Source: Eucalyptus grandis
Taxonomy: Eukaryota > Streptophyta > Magnoliopsida > Myrtales > Myrtaceae
DNA: 64,000 nt
Assembly: GCF_016545825.1 (NCBI RefSeq)
Contig: NC_052616.1
Span: forward strand, 5,332,001-5,396,000
Reading direction: 5' to 3'
Part shown: positions 1-11,370 of the stretch, one piece after another
Numbering within the stretch: the first letter of the stretch is position 1
How the letters are laid out: every line of letters begins with the position of its first letter
The notes under the pieces: model-generated
Databases searched by the model: none
What the model saw: only the letters and a program-made list of their open reading frames with translations
Told to the model about the DNA's origin: nothing
Made by a program: the position numbers and the translations under genes

Positions 1-1503
1 TATTAGCGGTTCCCTTCTCGCGGCTAGTGTCTTGGATTATGGGTGGGGCTGGTCGTTCATCGTTCCTGGCGGCTTGATCTTTCTTGGAGGGGTACTGGTT
101 TTCCTGTTCTTGCCTGCATATCCAGAGGATGTTGGATTTCCTTTTCCGGATGATCCATCGAGGGCCATAGAGACGGTTCCTCCCAGTGACGTAGAATCCC
201 AATCACGAAGTTCCTCAGTTGGTTCGGGGACTAAGAGGAGTGTTGGGCTTGTTCAAGCCTGTTTGATCCCAGGAGTGATTCCATTCGCATTGTGCTTATT
301 CTTCTCAAAGCTGGTGGCTTATACCTTCCTCTATTGGTTACCATTTTATTTAAGTCAAACAGGTATCTTCTTAGCTCCTGCTCCATTCAATTACTTGTCC
401 TGAAAGAGAGTGTGTCGGGAAAAATGTGTCTCCATATCGAATCTTTCTTCAGGTTCTGTGTTGAGTGGTTGTCATCTTATCTTCGAATCAGATCTTTCTT
501 CGCTTTTCTGAAGTTCCTCGAAACTTTGGAACGTCTGTGGGACAAAGCACTGAGAAATGGCTAATGAGCAATGTCTTCTTTATGGTGTTGTTTCAGTGTT
601 AGCATTACATGTTTTCGCTGGCAAAGAAACTGTTCTAATTTCTAGGACAGAGACTAGTTAATGACATACTTGCCATAAGATGCTTATTGTTGTCTGGAAT
701 AGGACATGGTTTTCCCCTGGCCTGTCCAAAAGCATGGTAGGGAAATTTTCCTTTTACTCTGAATTCAACCAGTTTTGAAGATCCAACATTTGTGGTTTCT
801 GACTCACTTCGTTTCTCAAATGTGGCAGAAATCGGAGGTGAGTATGTCTCTGTGAAATCAGCTGGAAACCTGTCAACCCTTTTTGACGTGGGCGGAATTG
901 TTGGGGGAATTCTCGCTGGTTATATATCGGACAAGCTCAATGCTCGGGCTATCACAGCAGCCAGTTTCATGTATGCTGCAATACCATCCATGCTGGCATA
1001 CCGCTCATATGGGGGCATGTCACGCACCGTCAACATTGTACTCATGATGTTAGCGGGATTGTTCGTAAACGGGCCATATGCGCTGATCACCACAGCGGTT
1101 TCGGCAGACCTTGGCACGCACAGTTCTCTCAAAGGGGATTCAAGGGCACTTGCCACTGTAACTGCCATTATTGATGGAACCGGATCTGCTGGTGCAGCTC
1201 TTGGCCCTCTTCTTACTGGGTTCATTTCGACAAAGGGGTGGGACATGGTTTTCTTGATGCTAATGGCTGGTGCTCTTATCGCCGGATTGCTCTTGTCAAG
1301 GTTGGTCGTCGATGAGATTTCAGAGAAGGCGGCGAAACGAATCCCATTGTCCGACGCACAGCAAGGTCGTGGAGGTAATGTGTACTTCTCTTTTTCTCTC
1401 CTCATTCAAGATCTCGATTTATAGTTCATGGCTATGTACTCATCTCCTAATGTTGTCTTTATCAGACCCAGCAACTCAGCCTCTCCTCATCAACAAAAAA
1501 TGA
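1..1503 (+). CDS. Glycerol-3-phosphate permease (MFS organophosphate:phosphate antiporter), 3' part
   Basis: C-terminal part of a major facilitator superfamily transporter of the plant G3Pp family (SLC37/GlpT-like), expected to exchange glycerol-3-phosphate for phosphate across a membrane. Exons read as 1-362 (open at the window edge), 829-1374 and 1466-1503, with GT..AG introns and continuous frame; the stop is TGA at 1501-1503. The first exon encodes GSLLAASVLDYGWGWSF, then a membrane segment ending in FLPAYPEDVGFP and a Ser-rich cytosolic loop. The second exon carries the family-typical EIGGEYVSVKSAGNLSTLFD, GGILAGYISDKLNARA and several membrane helices. The last exon gives a short polar tail (DPATQPLLINKK). 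The N-terminal half lies upstream of the window. Arabidopsis G3Pp4 is the likely counterpart, inferred from similarity and gene order. Confidence 0.9.
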
Positions 1504-3021
1504 ATGCCAACATGGCTGCACATGACAGTACACGAGACCAGGGAAATCTATAGGCAAGCTCGACGCGAAGCTGAGAAAATGCTGATCGGTCACTACAAGT
1601 ACGATGCATTGTGCGTCTAGAGGTCTGGTTAACTTTGGATGTGGCTCGCACTAGCCAGCTTCATAGCAATTCTGTCTGTAATAAGTGTAAGATGATGTGC
1701 CATAGATAGATTTTTTGGCTAGTATAAAGGGAAATGAAATGTGAACGATTCCCACTCATACGTCAATGCTTTACTTCCTGTCATCTGATAGACTCTATAT
1801 CTATTTAGTGATCATGCTTAGTCCATACCATTTGCTCGGTACCGGTTCTCATGGAATGCCGTCAGTTCAATGCAAGTATCGAGTCTTCGGTCCTGAAGAA
1901 ATAGGTCATCCACCATGTATTGCCCCGTCCATAGCTCGGCCGGCAGAGGTGCAAAGCCAGATATATAGCACCTCGAGATCTCGAATCGGCTTTGAGCAAT
2001 GTCATTGGCATCTTGGTTAACCTTCCCGAAAGGTTTTTGGGTCTCTAATACTTGGGCATAATTTTTGCAACTCGAACTAACTATAGACCTGCTCATCTTA
2101 GCTGAACTCGCCATGCACGACCAAGTAGGTTAGGTAATGATAGCAGAGGTAGATGTTTTCCTCACCCTCTCCATTCGTTTCGGTCACTGTTTATCTGATC
2201 GGAATCTGTACTTTTTTCTGTGTGGTGCTCTGTTTTATTGTGCGGTCTTTGCCTCATCATCATTCGAATCGATGTTCACCTGATTTCGGCTGATTTGCCA
2301 TTTGCAGCGAGCGAGATCGAAAATCGGGAACTTACAACACGAGGGTCACAAGGAAGATGCACCGAGAACACGCTGGCGCGCTAAGAAACGAAGAACAGCT
2401 CTTTACCTCTGTTGATCAGAGATGGCATTACATTGTCAATCCAGAACAAGTAATTGAATGTCACGTATCGACATGGGCCAAAAGAATTCGAAAGCCAGAT
2501 TTCCATCCTCAGCAAGAAACTAAGACGAATTCAGAAGAACTCCGGCGAAGATCCGGTGATTCTCAGAACTCGGATCCTGCGTTAGTCGAGAGAAGCTATT
2601 AGAGACGAATTCGCAATCGAGCGGATTTCCTAAGACGCGCTTACAATTGAAGAGATGCAGTTTTTTTTAATACGTCGGTCGAATGCACAAGCACAACCAC
2701 TTCATTTGGTTCTAGAAGTGTTCAAATTGGAAAAATCTGCATCCGATGATACCGATTTGCTTTTCCGTTTTGCCGAGCTCAATCCAGATTCTAAGTGAAC
2801 AAGCCTCGGATGTTCATCCTCCAATACTTGGTCAATCGATCGAGATTCAACTTACTATCGGATTGATTGAAAAAGACAGAGAGTACAAGAGCAACTAATC
2901 AATCAACGTAAGGCCAATCGAGAATTTAAGATGGACACAATCGACAAAAGCATCAAATCACGACTTCAGCAGGATGCACGTAAGGTCACAGAGCCACAGA
3001 GAGAGAGAGATGAGGAAATAC
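1504..3021. other. 3' flank of the permease; no resolved gene
   Basis: The first 200-250 bases are probably the permease 3' UTR. The rest should hold the remaining exons of the minus-strand membrane protein whose first exon ends at 3022. Acceptor-like sites exist near 2570-2600, but no exon continued the frame convincingly, so none is called. Short open frames on both strands here show no recognisable motif. Confidence 0.4.
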
Positions 3022-3289
3022 CTGGACTGGAGAAGAACCAGAGGACGAACGCGCAGAGGACCAGCAACACAGGGATCCCGTGGACGGCGTTCTCCGCCGA
3101 CCTGAGGCGCGACCGCTCCTTCCTCGCCGCGTGCGATAGCGGATCGCACGTCGGCAGCTGCTGCTCCCGCCGGTCGTCGTCTGGCTCCCCGGTCCTCGAG
3201 CATCGCGACTGCGAAGTCGTCGTCGGCAGCGTCGGCGGCGGCGAAGGAGCCTCGTCGGAGACTCGCGGAGCGCTCGACGACCGCCGCAT
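3022..3289 (-). CDS. First exon of a small single-pass membrane protein
   Basis: On the minus strand an ATG at 3289-3287 opens a GC-rich frame of 89 codons that ends at a strong donor (CAG|GTATTT, intron starting at 3021). The N-terminus is MRRSSSAPRVSDE, followed by a Pro/Thr/Ser/Arg-rich stretch, a basic segment (AARKERSRLRSAENAVH) and one hydrophobic helix (GIPVLLVLCAFVLWFFSSP). This reads as a cytosolic N-terminus, a positive-inside patch and a membrane anchor. I recall plant proteins of unknown function with this Arg/Ser start and AENAVH-helix arrangement. Gene order between a G3Pp4-like gene and a RABD2 gene would fit At4g17540, but that is inference. Downstream exons were not resolved, so the gene may be broken. 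The plus-strand frame across the same bases is regarded as a shadow. Confidence 0.5.
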
Positions 3290-5110
3290 GATCCTCCTTC
3301 CTCGACCGGAACGCGCCGGCGATCGCCGCCGGGCCGGAGATTCTGCTCGGGCTTCTCCTTCGCTCCGGCTGCGACGGCGCGAGCGGATGGCCGACGGGAG
3401 GCGAGAATGAACGAGGGACGAAGCTTTGGGCGCTGCTTTTCTTTGACCGTCCTCCGGGGTCGACCGGCTCGACCGGTCGCTTTCGCGAGTTCGGGTCAAT
3501 TCGATTCCGCGTGCGCTTGGAATTTTAATCGAATTATTTCGATTTAAAAAGGAAAATAAAATAACTTTAGATTGATTAGAGTTGGCATGATCAATTCAAA
3601 TCCAATCCAGATCTAACCTAACCAAACCAAACTGATTTCATGTTCTGTATCATCTGATTGAGTAATTGGTAATTTATTATCGATTACTAATCACAAATTT
3701 AGTTAGAATTAAACATATATTACTCATGTAGGTCCAGATTAAGAAAACGGAATAAATTCAATTATTGGTCATGTGGTTGATCTTGTAATAATACGCCTGA
3801 TCATGACTTTAGTGTATTTTGTGTCTATTGGAATCTGAATCAAAACAAAAATCTCCTTGATAGAATCAAATAGGTGTAACTCAATTAGACCTTTTTAAAA
3901 CTTTTCCTAAATAACTCGAGATTACTGATAACATAGAAATAAACATTATCAAAAAAATATTTTGAGTTCCAATAAATCTGTAGCATTTTTGTCTTAATAA
4001 TGTATTCACATTTGCTTGCGGAAAATAGCACATAGATTATCATATGGGAATATGACCAATTATGAGGTAGAAACATCTAGGTATAATTCTAGCTTAATAT
4101 GACATTTGAGATGTCGTGAGCTGGTTGACGACATATAACCTTTCAAAGTCCAAGAAGGCATTTTTCCGTTTGAATTGAAGATGCGATTAGTTCAACATTA
4201 GATAGAATTTTGATTTTACCCAAAAAAGAAGAGACAAATCAAGTGTTCAACGATCATGGATGATATGCACATGACTTGTTATAGTTGGACTAATACCAAA
4301 AAAATTTCCGAACTGATATCCCTGTTTTATATTTATCCTAGTTTAATTTTTCTTTTATAAAAAATCTAGAACCAATATATTAACGTCACATTTATTCAAA
4401 ATTAATTTTCATGTCATTGAAAACTTCAAACTGATACACTAGTTTCATATTTGTCCCATCTAATTTTTGTATCACAAAAAAAAATTTCAAATCCCAAAAA
4501 TATTAAATTGAAAAATAGAGTTTCGAAAAAATGCCAAAATCCATAATTTTTTGTGGTACAAAAATTAATCTCGAGGATAAATGTGAAATGGGTGTATTGA
4601 TTTGGATTTTTTTTGTGAGAGTTTAGTATTCTTGTCGGTATTAGCCCTTAAATTAAACATCGTGTTCTCTACGTGATAACATAGAATTATGTCCGCAAAA
4701 TAAAAAAAAGTTTGACCATTATTTAACCAAAATTCCCAAATAAATTGAAGTGGAAGGTACGTAGGAGTTGCACCGTTCACACGTCGCCCTCCCTTAGTCT
4801 TTTGCGTCCCTTTCCTCCCCACGACGTATTAATTAATCAATTAACCACATCTAAAGGGAAAAGCTATTCTTCTCAACAAAAATATTCTCGATCTAAACAT
4901 AATTTTTAACAAATTAATTTTTTCTGCGCATTTAATTAAATTTCGAAAGTTATATTCCACTACAAAACGATGACCTGGCACTCGACGACACTCATTGACT
5001 AAACCAAAAAAAAAAAAAAAAAAAAAAAAAAACCAAATTCGAAGGAAAAAATAAAAAAAGAATTAAAATTAAAATTCCTTTTTTATTTTAAAGAATACGG
5101 TTAAAACAAA
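3290..5110. other. AT-rich intergenic region before RABD2
   Basis: No coding frame is supported. It holds the GC-rich promoter side of the membrane-protein gene (about 3290-3520), then AT-rich sequence, an inverted-repeat element near 4290-4650 (listed separately) and a poly-A run at about 5007-5031. RABD2 transcription probably starts just after this stretch: a weak TATA-like sequence (tttataac) lies near 5121-5128, followed by CT-rich leader sequence. Confidence 0.6.
4289..4650. repeat. MITE-like inverted-repeat element
   Basis: The left end (ggactaatacc...) and the reverse complement of the right end (gggctaatacc...) match over tens of bases, including CTAATACC, a shared acatttatcct-type motif and a taatttttgtacc-like stretch. 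This gives terminal inverted repeats around a short AT-rich core with no coding capacity. A clear target duplication was not found, so the exact ends are approximate and no superfamily is assigned. Confidence 0.45.
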
Positions 5111-5310
5111 ATTCGGTTTCTTTATAACACAACACGTCTCTCTCTCTATTCCTTTGGTTTTTCCCCTTCATTGTTCGTTCAACTCTCTCTCTCTCTCTCC
5201 GGCGAAAATCCCAGCAGAATCGGTGGCGCTCTCGCTGGAATCGGAATCAATCTCCGCCGTCCTCCGCCGCGCAGTTTGAATTTCCCGCGATTCGATTCGA
5301 TCTCGCCGCC

Positions 5311-8010
5311 ATGAATCCGGAATAGTAAGCCCTTTCGGTTATCCTCCATCCCCCCCTCTTTCAAATCGAACCCTCGACGACGGTCGGTCGTCGGTCGGTC
5401 GATTATCTTGGCCCCTTCTTGCTCGGTCCCGCGCAATTCGGTACTAGATTAGATCGGCGATAGCTTAGATCGTCTACGCGAGCTGGATTTTCCGGTCGCG
5501 CGTTGTCGGTGATGCGATTTTTGGCCGACGGTTGATCGGCGACGGCGTTCTAGTGCCGGTTCGGAGATCGGGAGGCTTCGGGTTTCAGATCCGTTGACCT
5601 GATCGGTCCATCCTAGGCTGATAGAATCGTGCAGGGGTGAGGATGTTTTGTCTTCGATCGTCTAGGTTGCGTGAGATCGTGTGGCGATTGATTGAATTCT
5701 GTGAAATTGCGGGGGACACGGTTTGTGATTAGAAGGATTCCGGCTGCGTGCAGCTGGGATTGCGATTGGCTCTTGGTGACGATCCTTAGAAGAGCGGAAT
5801 TGAGATTCCCGGCTTGGTTTTTGCCGGCTGCCGAGCTGCCGAAGTACTTGCTATTATATTGATAAGCTTTGCTGAACTAGAACGTGCGGCTAATCTGCGC
5901 GTAGAAGTGGCCGGTGGCTGAGAGCTCAGGATTTATGGACATGCATTTGGGCATTCTTGTCAAATTAGTCCACGATGCTGATGCTTTGATAGACCAGATA
6001 TTTGTCCATGATTATTATTGGTTTCTTCCAGTTTTGTCACCCTTGATGCTTATCTGATTCGTTACATCATTCTTCATTGTGCTGAGCACTTGGATTGACC
6101 TTTGTTTTTGTAGTTTATCGTCACGCTAGATTGGGAGTGGATGACATTCTTTGATTTAGAGTTCTGCACGTGCACAGTTATTGCCTTGGAATCGCGCACA
6201 ATATATGCTTGTGTGAAATGGACTGATCTCTATCTTAAACCTTTATATATGTGCTTATTCTCGTCCTTGTTTTCATGCAGTGACTATTTGTTTAAGCTTT
6301 TACTCATTGGAGATTCTGGTGTCGGCAAATCCTGTCTGCTCCTTAGGTTTGCTGTAAGTTGGCTGTGGTTATACTTTTTAATTTTCGGTTTTAGTTTACC
6401 TGTGGTTCCTTTCCTTTCCACGAGTATAAATTCAAATTCAATGGATGGGAGATATTGAAGTATTTTTATTCATTGGAATCACAAGCTTTCTTATGCTGTC
6501 TGCTTTATACTACTGATCTACATTTACTTTCAGTGTCCCTTGCTACTTAGTAAAAGTATGAGGGCAGCTTTCTGTCTCTTTTTTTCAATATGCATATGAC
6601 TATGATTGTGTTAATCTTGGTTGTGAACTAAAATTCGTTGCAATTTTTGCTGAAAACTAAGACTTGCTGCCATGACCCAAGTAAACCTCTTTCTTTATTT
6701 CTTGGACCAGGATGACTCATATTTAGAGAGCTACATCAGCACCATTGGAGTGGACTTTGTAAGCAATTTTACTTTTCATTTTGGCCCTTGTGACGTAATA
6801 TACTAATTATTTCCGGTGGCTAACTTTTATATCACATATGTCATACAGAAAATCCGCACGGTCGAACAGGATGGCAAAACAATCAAACTGCAGATAGTAT
6901 GTTTTCTATTTTTTTTTTCTTTTTATTTCAGCTATCTTCTGTTAGGTACTGCTGTTTGTTCTTTTTACAGTGGCCACTTCTAGAAGCATTTATACCCAGG
7001 AAACTACAATGTCATATATGTAAAGTGTAATTGTTTAGGCATGAGATATTTTCCAACTTTTTGGAGGGTCTATGGTTTTAATACTTCTGCAGGTTGCTTT
7101 CAGTGCACAATCTGAGAAATTTAATTCCCTTAAGACATACTCTTTACATTCATTTGTCATGACTTCTTTCTACTTAAGTGTCATATAGAAGTATGGTGTT
7201 CATATCCTTTCCTGTTCTTGTCATGCAGTGGGATACTGCAGGCCAGGAACGTTTTAGAACTATCACAAGCAGTTACTACCGCGGGGCTCATGGGATCATT
7301 GTAAGTGTCAAATTTTCTTCTTTGCTGGTGTAGAGGTGGCCTTCCCATGTTTGCTCTCTATGTGAAAATTCACCCTTCTACTGGTGGCCCTTTGAGGGTA
7401 GGTCGTTTATGATGTCACAGATCAAGAGAGCTTCAATAACGTTAAGCAGTGGTTAAGTGAGATTGACCGCTATGCAAGTGAAAATGTTAACAAGCTACTT
7501 GTTGGGAACAAATGTGACCTAACAGCCCAGAAGGTTGTTTCTTATGAGACGGCAAAGGTAAAGATTGACATTTGCTGCTCTGCCGATGTTGATTATGACT
7601 TTTTTATTTGAATGCATCATAATTTATTTTGCTTGTTTAGGCTTTTGCGGATGAGATTGGGATTCCATTCATGGAGACTAGTGCAAAGAATGCCACCAAC
7701 GTGGAACAGGCTTTCATGGCCATGGCTGCAGCCATCAAGAACAGGTATAGTGTATTTCTAGTTTGTCTGATAAGACAAAATGAGAATTTAATGGCTGTGT
7801 AACTACTTACTATGATGCCTGTTGAAGTGGATAACACTTTGATTTCTCCCGTTGCTAAAAGTAGAAATGGAGCTCACACTATCCTCACCTAATTGATTGT
7901 TGATCGCTGGCAGGATGGCGAGCCAACCAGCCATGAACAATGCTCGACCTCCGACTGTGAACATCAGGGGACAGCCCGTCAACCAAAAGGCTGGTTGCTG
8001 CTCATCTTGA
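5311..8010 (+). CDS. RABD2: RabD2/Rab1-type small GTPase, complete
   Basis: A complete 203-aa Rab GTPase of the RABD2 (Rab1/Ypt1) class, which controls ER-to-Golgi vesicle traffic. Coding exons: 5311-5324, 6281-6353, 6711-6758, 6849-6896, 7229-7300, 7402-7557, 7641-7744 and 7914-8010, all with GT..AG introns and continuous frame. The start is the ATG after tctcgccgcc, giving [15 protein letters not shown]. Visible motifs: P-loop GDSGVGKS (about residues 15-22), effector loop STIGVDF with the switch-I Thr, switch [11 protein letters not shown], guanine-specificity motifs NKCD and ETSAK, and a C-terminal Gly-Cys-Cys-Ser-Ser double-cysteine prenylation site. The 14-nt first coding exon is usual for plant Rabs. 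The leader carries CT repeats near 5137-5200. Assignment to RABD2 rather than RABD1 rests on the MNPEYDYLFK start and the tail. Confidence 0.96.
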
Positions 8011-9351
8011 AGCTGAAAATTCATCCTGGGGGATTGCAATGTTTATCTCTGTTCTGTGACCGTGACATGTAAAACTAGTTTCAGTCTGTCAGAATGCTTG
8101 GTTGGATATGAAAACTGTTGGCTATGGAATACTTCTCCTGTTATTTCGGTTATTTGTGGAAATTTCCCATTCTTTTCTGTGTATCCGACTCTGCACACGT
8201 GTAAAAATTAGCTTCATGCGCTCACGCGACAATAGTCATTTCGTCGCTTAGACCAATTCTTGAATTATTTGGGGTTTCGGTGAACTCTTGACGTTGTTCT
8301 CTTTTGCCTTTTGAAGCTCAAAAGAAAGTTTTGAATCCTACGTCTGTAGATGTGCAGTTGAGGGTCATTACAGCACCCCCTAGGCATGCTATGGTCTAAA
8401 TTATGATCCTTTGTCCCGCATGTCGGATGATGAAAGTGTAACTGAGGCTTCGTGCAAATAACATGAGCAACGCTCATTGAAATTTTTGAATTGGAATTAA
8501 AAATTTGCACGATCAGCATTGTTGCGACGGTGAACAAGGAACAATTATTGAAATAGGGGTTGAGTGATCCATGATTCTCTCTAAACCAGAGCTATAAGCA
8601 CGGAGGCACGGTGAATCTCTTGATCAGGATGCAAGCCGTGGCCACTCCATTGCGTCATCTTTTGACCCCTCGAGCACATGAAACTGATGTCTAGGTAACT
8701 GTCTAGGTAACCATCCAATGATCTCGCCTTTCATCTCAACTATGCACTGTAACTTTATGGATCAGGTGCATACCCCAGAAAAGATGCATTAAACTCATTG
8801 ATCTAGAAGTTAAAACAGGCCGAGCACTAAACATGAACTCAGACTCCTATGTCCAGCAGGCGAAAACACGATGGTCTCAAACCTGAAGAATAAATAGTGG
8901 CTTCTAGGAACCTTGAATCAATTGCCTTCGGTTCCTTGCAGCACCTTCCATGTGCAAACATTCACCTTCGCTTCCTAGCGGCATCTCCCATGTGCAAAAC
9001 TTTTTTTTTTGGTCGGACATGTGCAAACCTTCACATACCCCCCCCCAAAAGCAATAGTTAGTCCTCAGATCGATCCTCCTGAAGAATATGCCATTTCATG
9101 CCCCTAGCTCTCAAGCTGCACCATACTTGGTAAATTCAATCTTCTCCTCATACCAATGTGATTTCTCTAGAAAAGTTCCAACTGGAAGGTGTGATAAGGG
9201 AGATACAGTTTTAAAATGTTAGAATTTGAAAACTCGCGACCATCATAGCAAGAGTGAGTCCTCAGAAGATGCACTATCTCATAATCATCACTACTGACAA
9301 AAGACATCTATGCCGGTTGGATGACCATTAGCAGATAATCTGCATACGTCC
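8011..9351. other. Convergent 3' flanks of RABD2 and the PPR gene
   Basis: The first 150-200 bases are likely RABD2 3' UTR. The remainder is non-repetitive AT-moderate sequence, with a short direct repeat of a 'ccttcg..cagcatctcccatgtgcaaa' phrase at about 8925-9000 and a C-run at 9041-9047. No coding frame is supported. The two genes converge here, so both terminators should lie in this stretch. Confidence 0.6.
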
Positions 9352-11370
9352 CTACCAATAGTCTCCACAGGAGCAAATTCCATCCTTGAAGTGATGAAAT
9401 CTCGAGGTATCTCTGACAATAATCTCTCTACATTCAATTGCCGATACGTATTTTGCAGCACTGTGGCAATCCCCACAAATCCTCAAGTTCTTGAAAACCC
9501 GGATCGGTATTCCTGGTGGAAGCTTTATGAGCCCAAAAGCAATAGCCAACTTTTCACTGTGTCCAAGGAGAAGCTGCTCTTTCTGCTCTTTTTCCACATC
9601 ATGCAATGCACATTCAAGATCTGGCACATATCCTGCTAGTCTCATTTTCTTCACCAAGGCATCCAGTTTTGAGTGTATTAAAGGTAGTTCACGGTGAATC
9701 TGGTCTCCTGATCTGAACTCATGAACAACACTTTTTACCTCAATCCAACTATAGCCTGGTGTTTTGACCACCTTATTTTGTTTCATCGATTTCCTAATCT
9801 CACTGACTCCTTCCCATCTGTTCATTGCTGCATAAACATTGGCCAATTGAACATAACCAGTCACGTTTGTAGGATCAAGATTGAGCAAACTCTTGGCAGC
9901 GAATTCAGCCAACTCCAAGTTCTTGTGGATCCTGCACGCACCCAAAAGTGTTCCAAATATAGCTGAATGGGGTCTAAAAGGCATTCTCTTTATCAAATCT
10001 ATAGCTTCATCTAATTTTCCAGCTCTACACAGGAGGTCCACCATGCAGGAGTAGTGATCCGGTTTCACTTCAACTCTATAATCTTTTATTATAGAATTAA
10101 AAAACTTTACTCCTTGATCAACCAGCCCGGCATGGTTGCAAGCCACTAATACAGCAACAAAAGTGATCCAATCTGGTTTAATTCCCTCATTTCTCATCTC
10201 ATCAAAGAAAGTAAGAGCTACTTGTCCTAAACCATGCTGAGCATACCCTGATATCATCGCATTCCAAGAGACAATGTCCCTATGAGGCATCTCAAGAAAC
10301 AACTTCCTAGCATCCCTCAAATCTCCACACTTCCAATACATGCTGATCAATGAAGTGCCCACGGTTGTGTCGCTACTTAATGGGCTTTTAATGGTAAATT
10401 GATGAACTTGCTTGCCCAACTGCAAGGCAGACAAATTGCTACAGCCCAGTAGAACACTACTCAAAGTAGAAGGATTGGGTCTTATTCCATATCCCATCAT
10501 GTTCTTAAATAGCTTCATACCCTCCTCAGCACGACTATTCTCAACATAACCTGCAATAACTGCATTCCATGTCACCAAATTCCTGCCAGGCATCTCTTGA
10601 AATAGCTTTTCCGCAGCTTCGACCTTTCCAGATTTCATATATCCATTAATCATCGCTGTCCAAGCCACTACACTCTTAATTGGTGCAGCCTCAAAGAATC
10701 TCACTGCTGACTCCAGGTCACCACACTCCACATACCCAGATATCATCGCACTCCATGAGACACTGTTCTTCTCAGGCATTGCAGAAAACAACTCACACGC
10801 CCGACCCATCTCCCCCTTCCGAACATACCCCGATATCAACGTGTTCCAAGAGGCGACATCCTTCACGGGCATTTTATCGAAGTAGGCCCGAGCCGTGTTC
10901 AGGCCAAAAGTCCTCAAATAACAAGCCAACATGATGTTATACGAAACAGCATCTCGTTCAGGAATTTTATCAAACATCCTGCGGGCTTCCTGAAATTTCT
11001 CCGGTCTCTTGGCATACCCGGCAAGAATCGAATTCCAAGTGACAAGCGTCTTGACCCTCATGCCGTCGAACACTCTGAGAGCAGAATCCAAGTCATTGGC
11101 TCGAAGGCACCGAGCGATCTGCTTATTCGACTCGACTACCTCATCGAATTCACGCCGATCACTCACGTCACCGGAGGATACCAACTGGGGGGTTCTGGGG
11201 ACATGGGAATAGCCAAAACTCGCTGAATTGTGTTCATCGTTCGAATCTGTACGTGGGTCTTCGGCTGCTAAGGAAGAGAGAGGAGCGGCTCTGAGGGTGA
11301 TCAAAGATCGGATCTTTAACTTGAAGGAGCCTGGGAGGTGACGCTTTCTGGTGCGGCTTGATAGATTCAT
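9352..11370 (-). CDS. DYW-type pentatricopeptide repeat protein (organelle RNA editing)
   Basis: An intronless 672-aa plant PPR protein of the PLS-E-DYW class. These act in mitochondria or chloroplasts in site-specific C-to-U editing of transcripts. The start is the ATG at 11370-11368; a GTG codon directly upstream extends the open frame but is not a plausible start. The basic, Ser/Leu-rich N-terminus ([20 protein letters not shown]) fits an organelle transit peptide. From about residue 80 successive PPR units appear, many with the V(S/T)WN(A/T)(M/L)I(S/A)GY signature. An E/E+ region follows (PGYSWIEV), then the DYW domain with the deaminase-like HSE motif ([11 protein letters not shown]), a CGDCH zinc-type motif and the terminal CSCGDYW, stopping with TAG. 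It is intact. Sequence feel and gene order suggest the Arabidopsis At4g16835 counterpart. The RNA target cannot be told from this sequence. Confidence 0.95.
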   Translation of the reverse strand: MNLSSRTRKRHLPGSFKLKIRSLITLRAAPLSSLAAEDPRTDSNDEHNSASFGYSHVPRTPQLVSSGDVSDRREFDEVVESNKQIARCLRANDLDSALRVFDGMRVKTLVTWNSILAGYAKRPEKFQEARRMFDKIPERDAVSYNIMLACYLRTFGLNTARAYFDKMPVKDVASWNTLISGYVRKGEMGRACELFSAMPEKNSVSWSAMISGYVECGDLESAVRFFEAAPIKSVVAWTAMINGYMKSGKVEAAEKLFQEMPGRNLVTWNAVIAGYVENSRAEEGMKLFKNMMGYGIRPNPSTLSSVLLGCSNLSALQLGKQVHQFTIKSPLSSDTTVGTSLISMYWKCGDLRDARKLFLEMPHRDIVSWNAMISGYAQHGLGQVALTFFDEMRNEGIKPDWITFVAVLVACNHAGLVDQGVKFFNSIIKDYRVEVKPDHYSCMVDLLCRAGKLDEAIDLIKRMPFRPHSAIFGTLLGACRIHKNLELAEFAAKSLLNLDPTNVTGYVQLANVYAAMNRWEGVSEIRKSMKQNKVVKTPGYSWIEVKSVVHEFRSGDQIHRELPLIHSKLDALVKKMRLAGYVPDLECALHDVEKEQKEQLLLGHSEKLAIAFGLIKLPPGIPIRVFKNLRICGDCHSAAKYVSAIECREIIVRDTSRFHHFKDGICSCGDYW

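Noticed and set aside
920..1405. 161-codon open frame on the minus strand
   Set aside because: Antisense shadow of the permease exon 829-1374, which has clear transporter sequence.
2931..3410. 159-codon open frame on the plus strand
   Set aside because: Lies opposite the minus-strand membrane-protein exon with its Arg/Ser start, helix and donor; the plus frame has no motif and comes from GC-rich composition.
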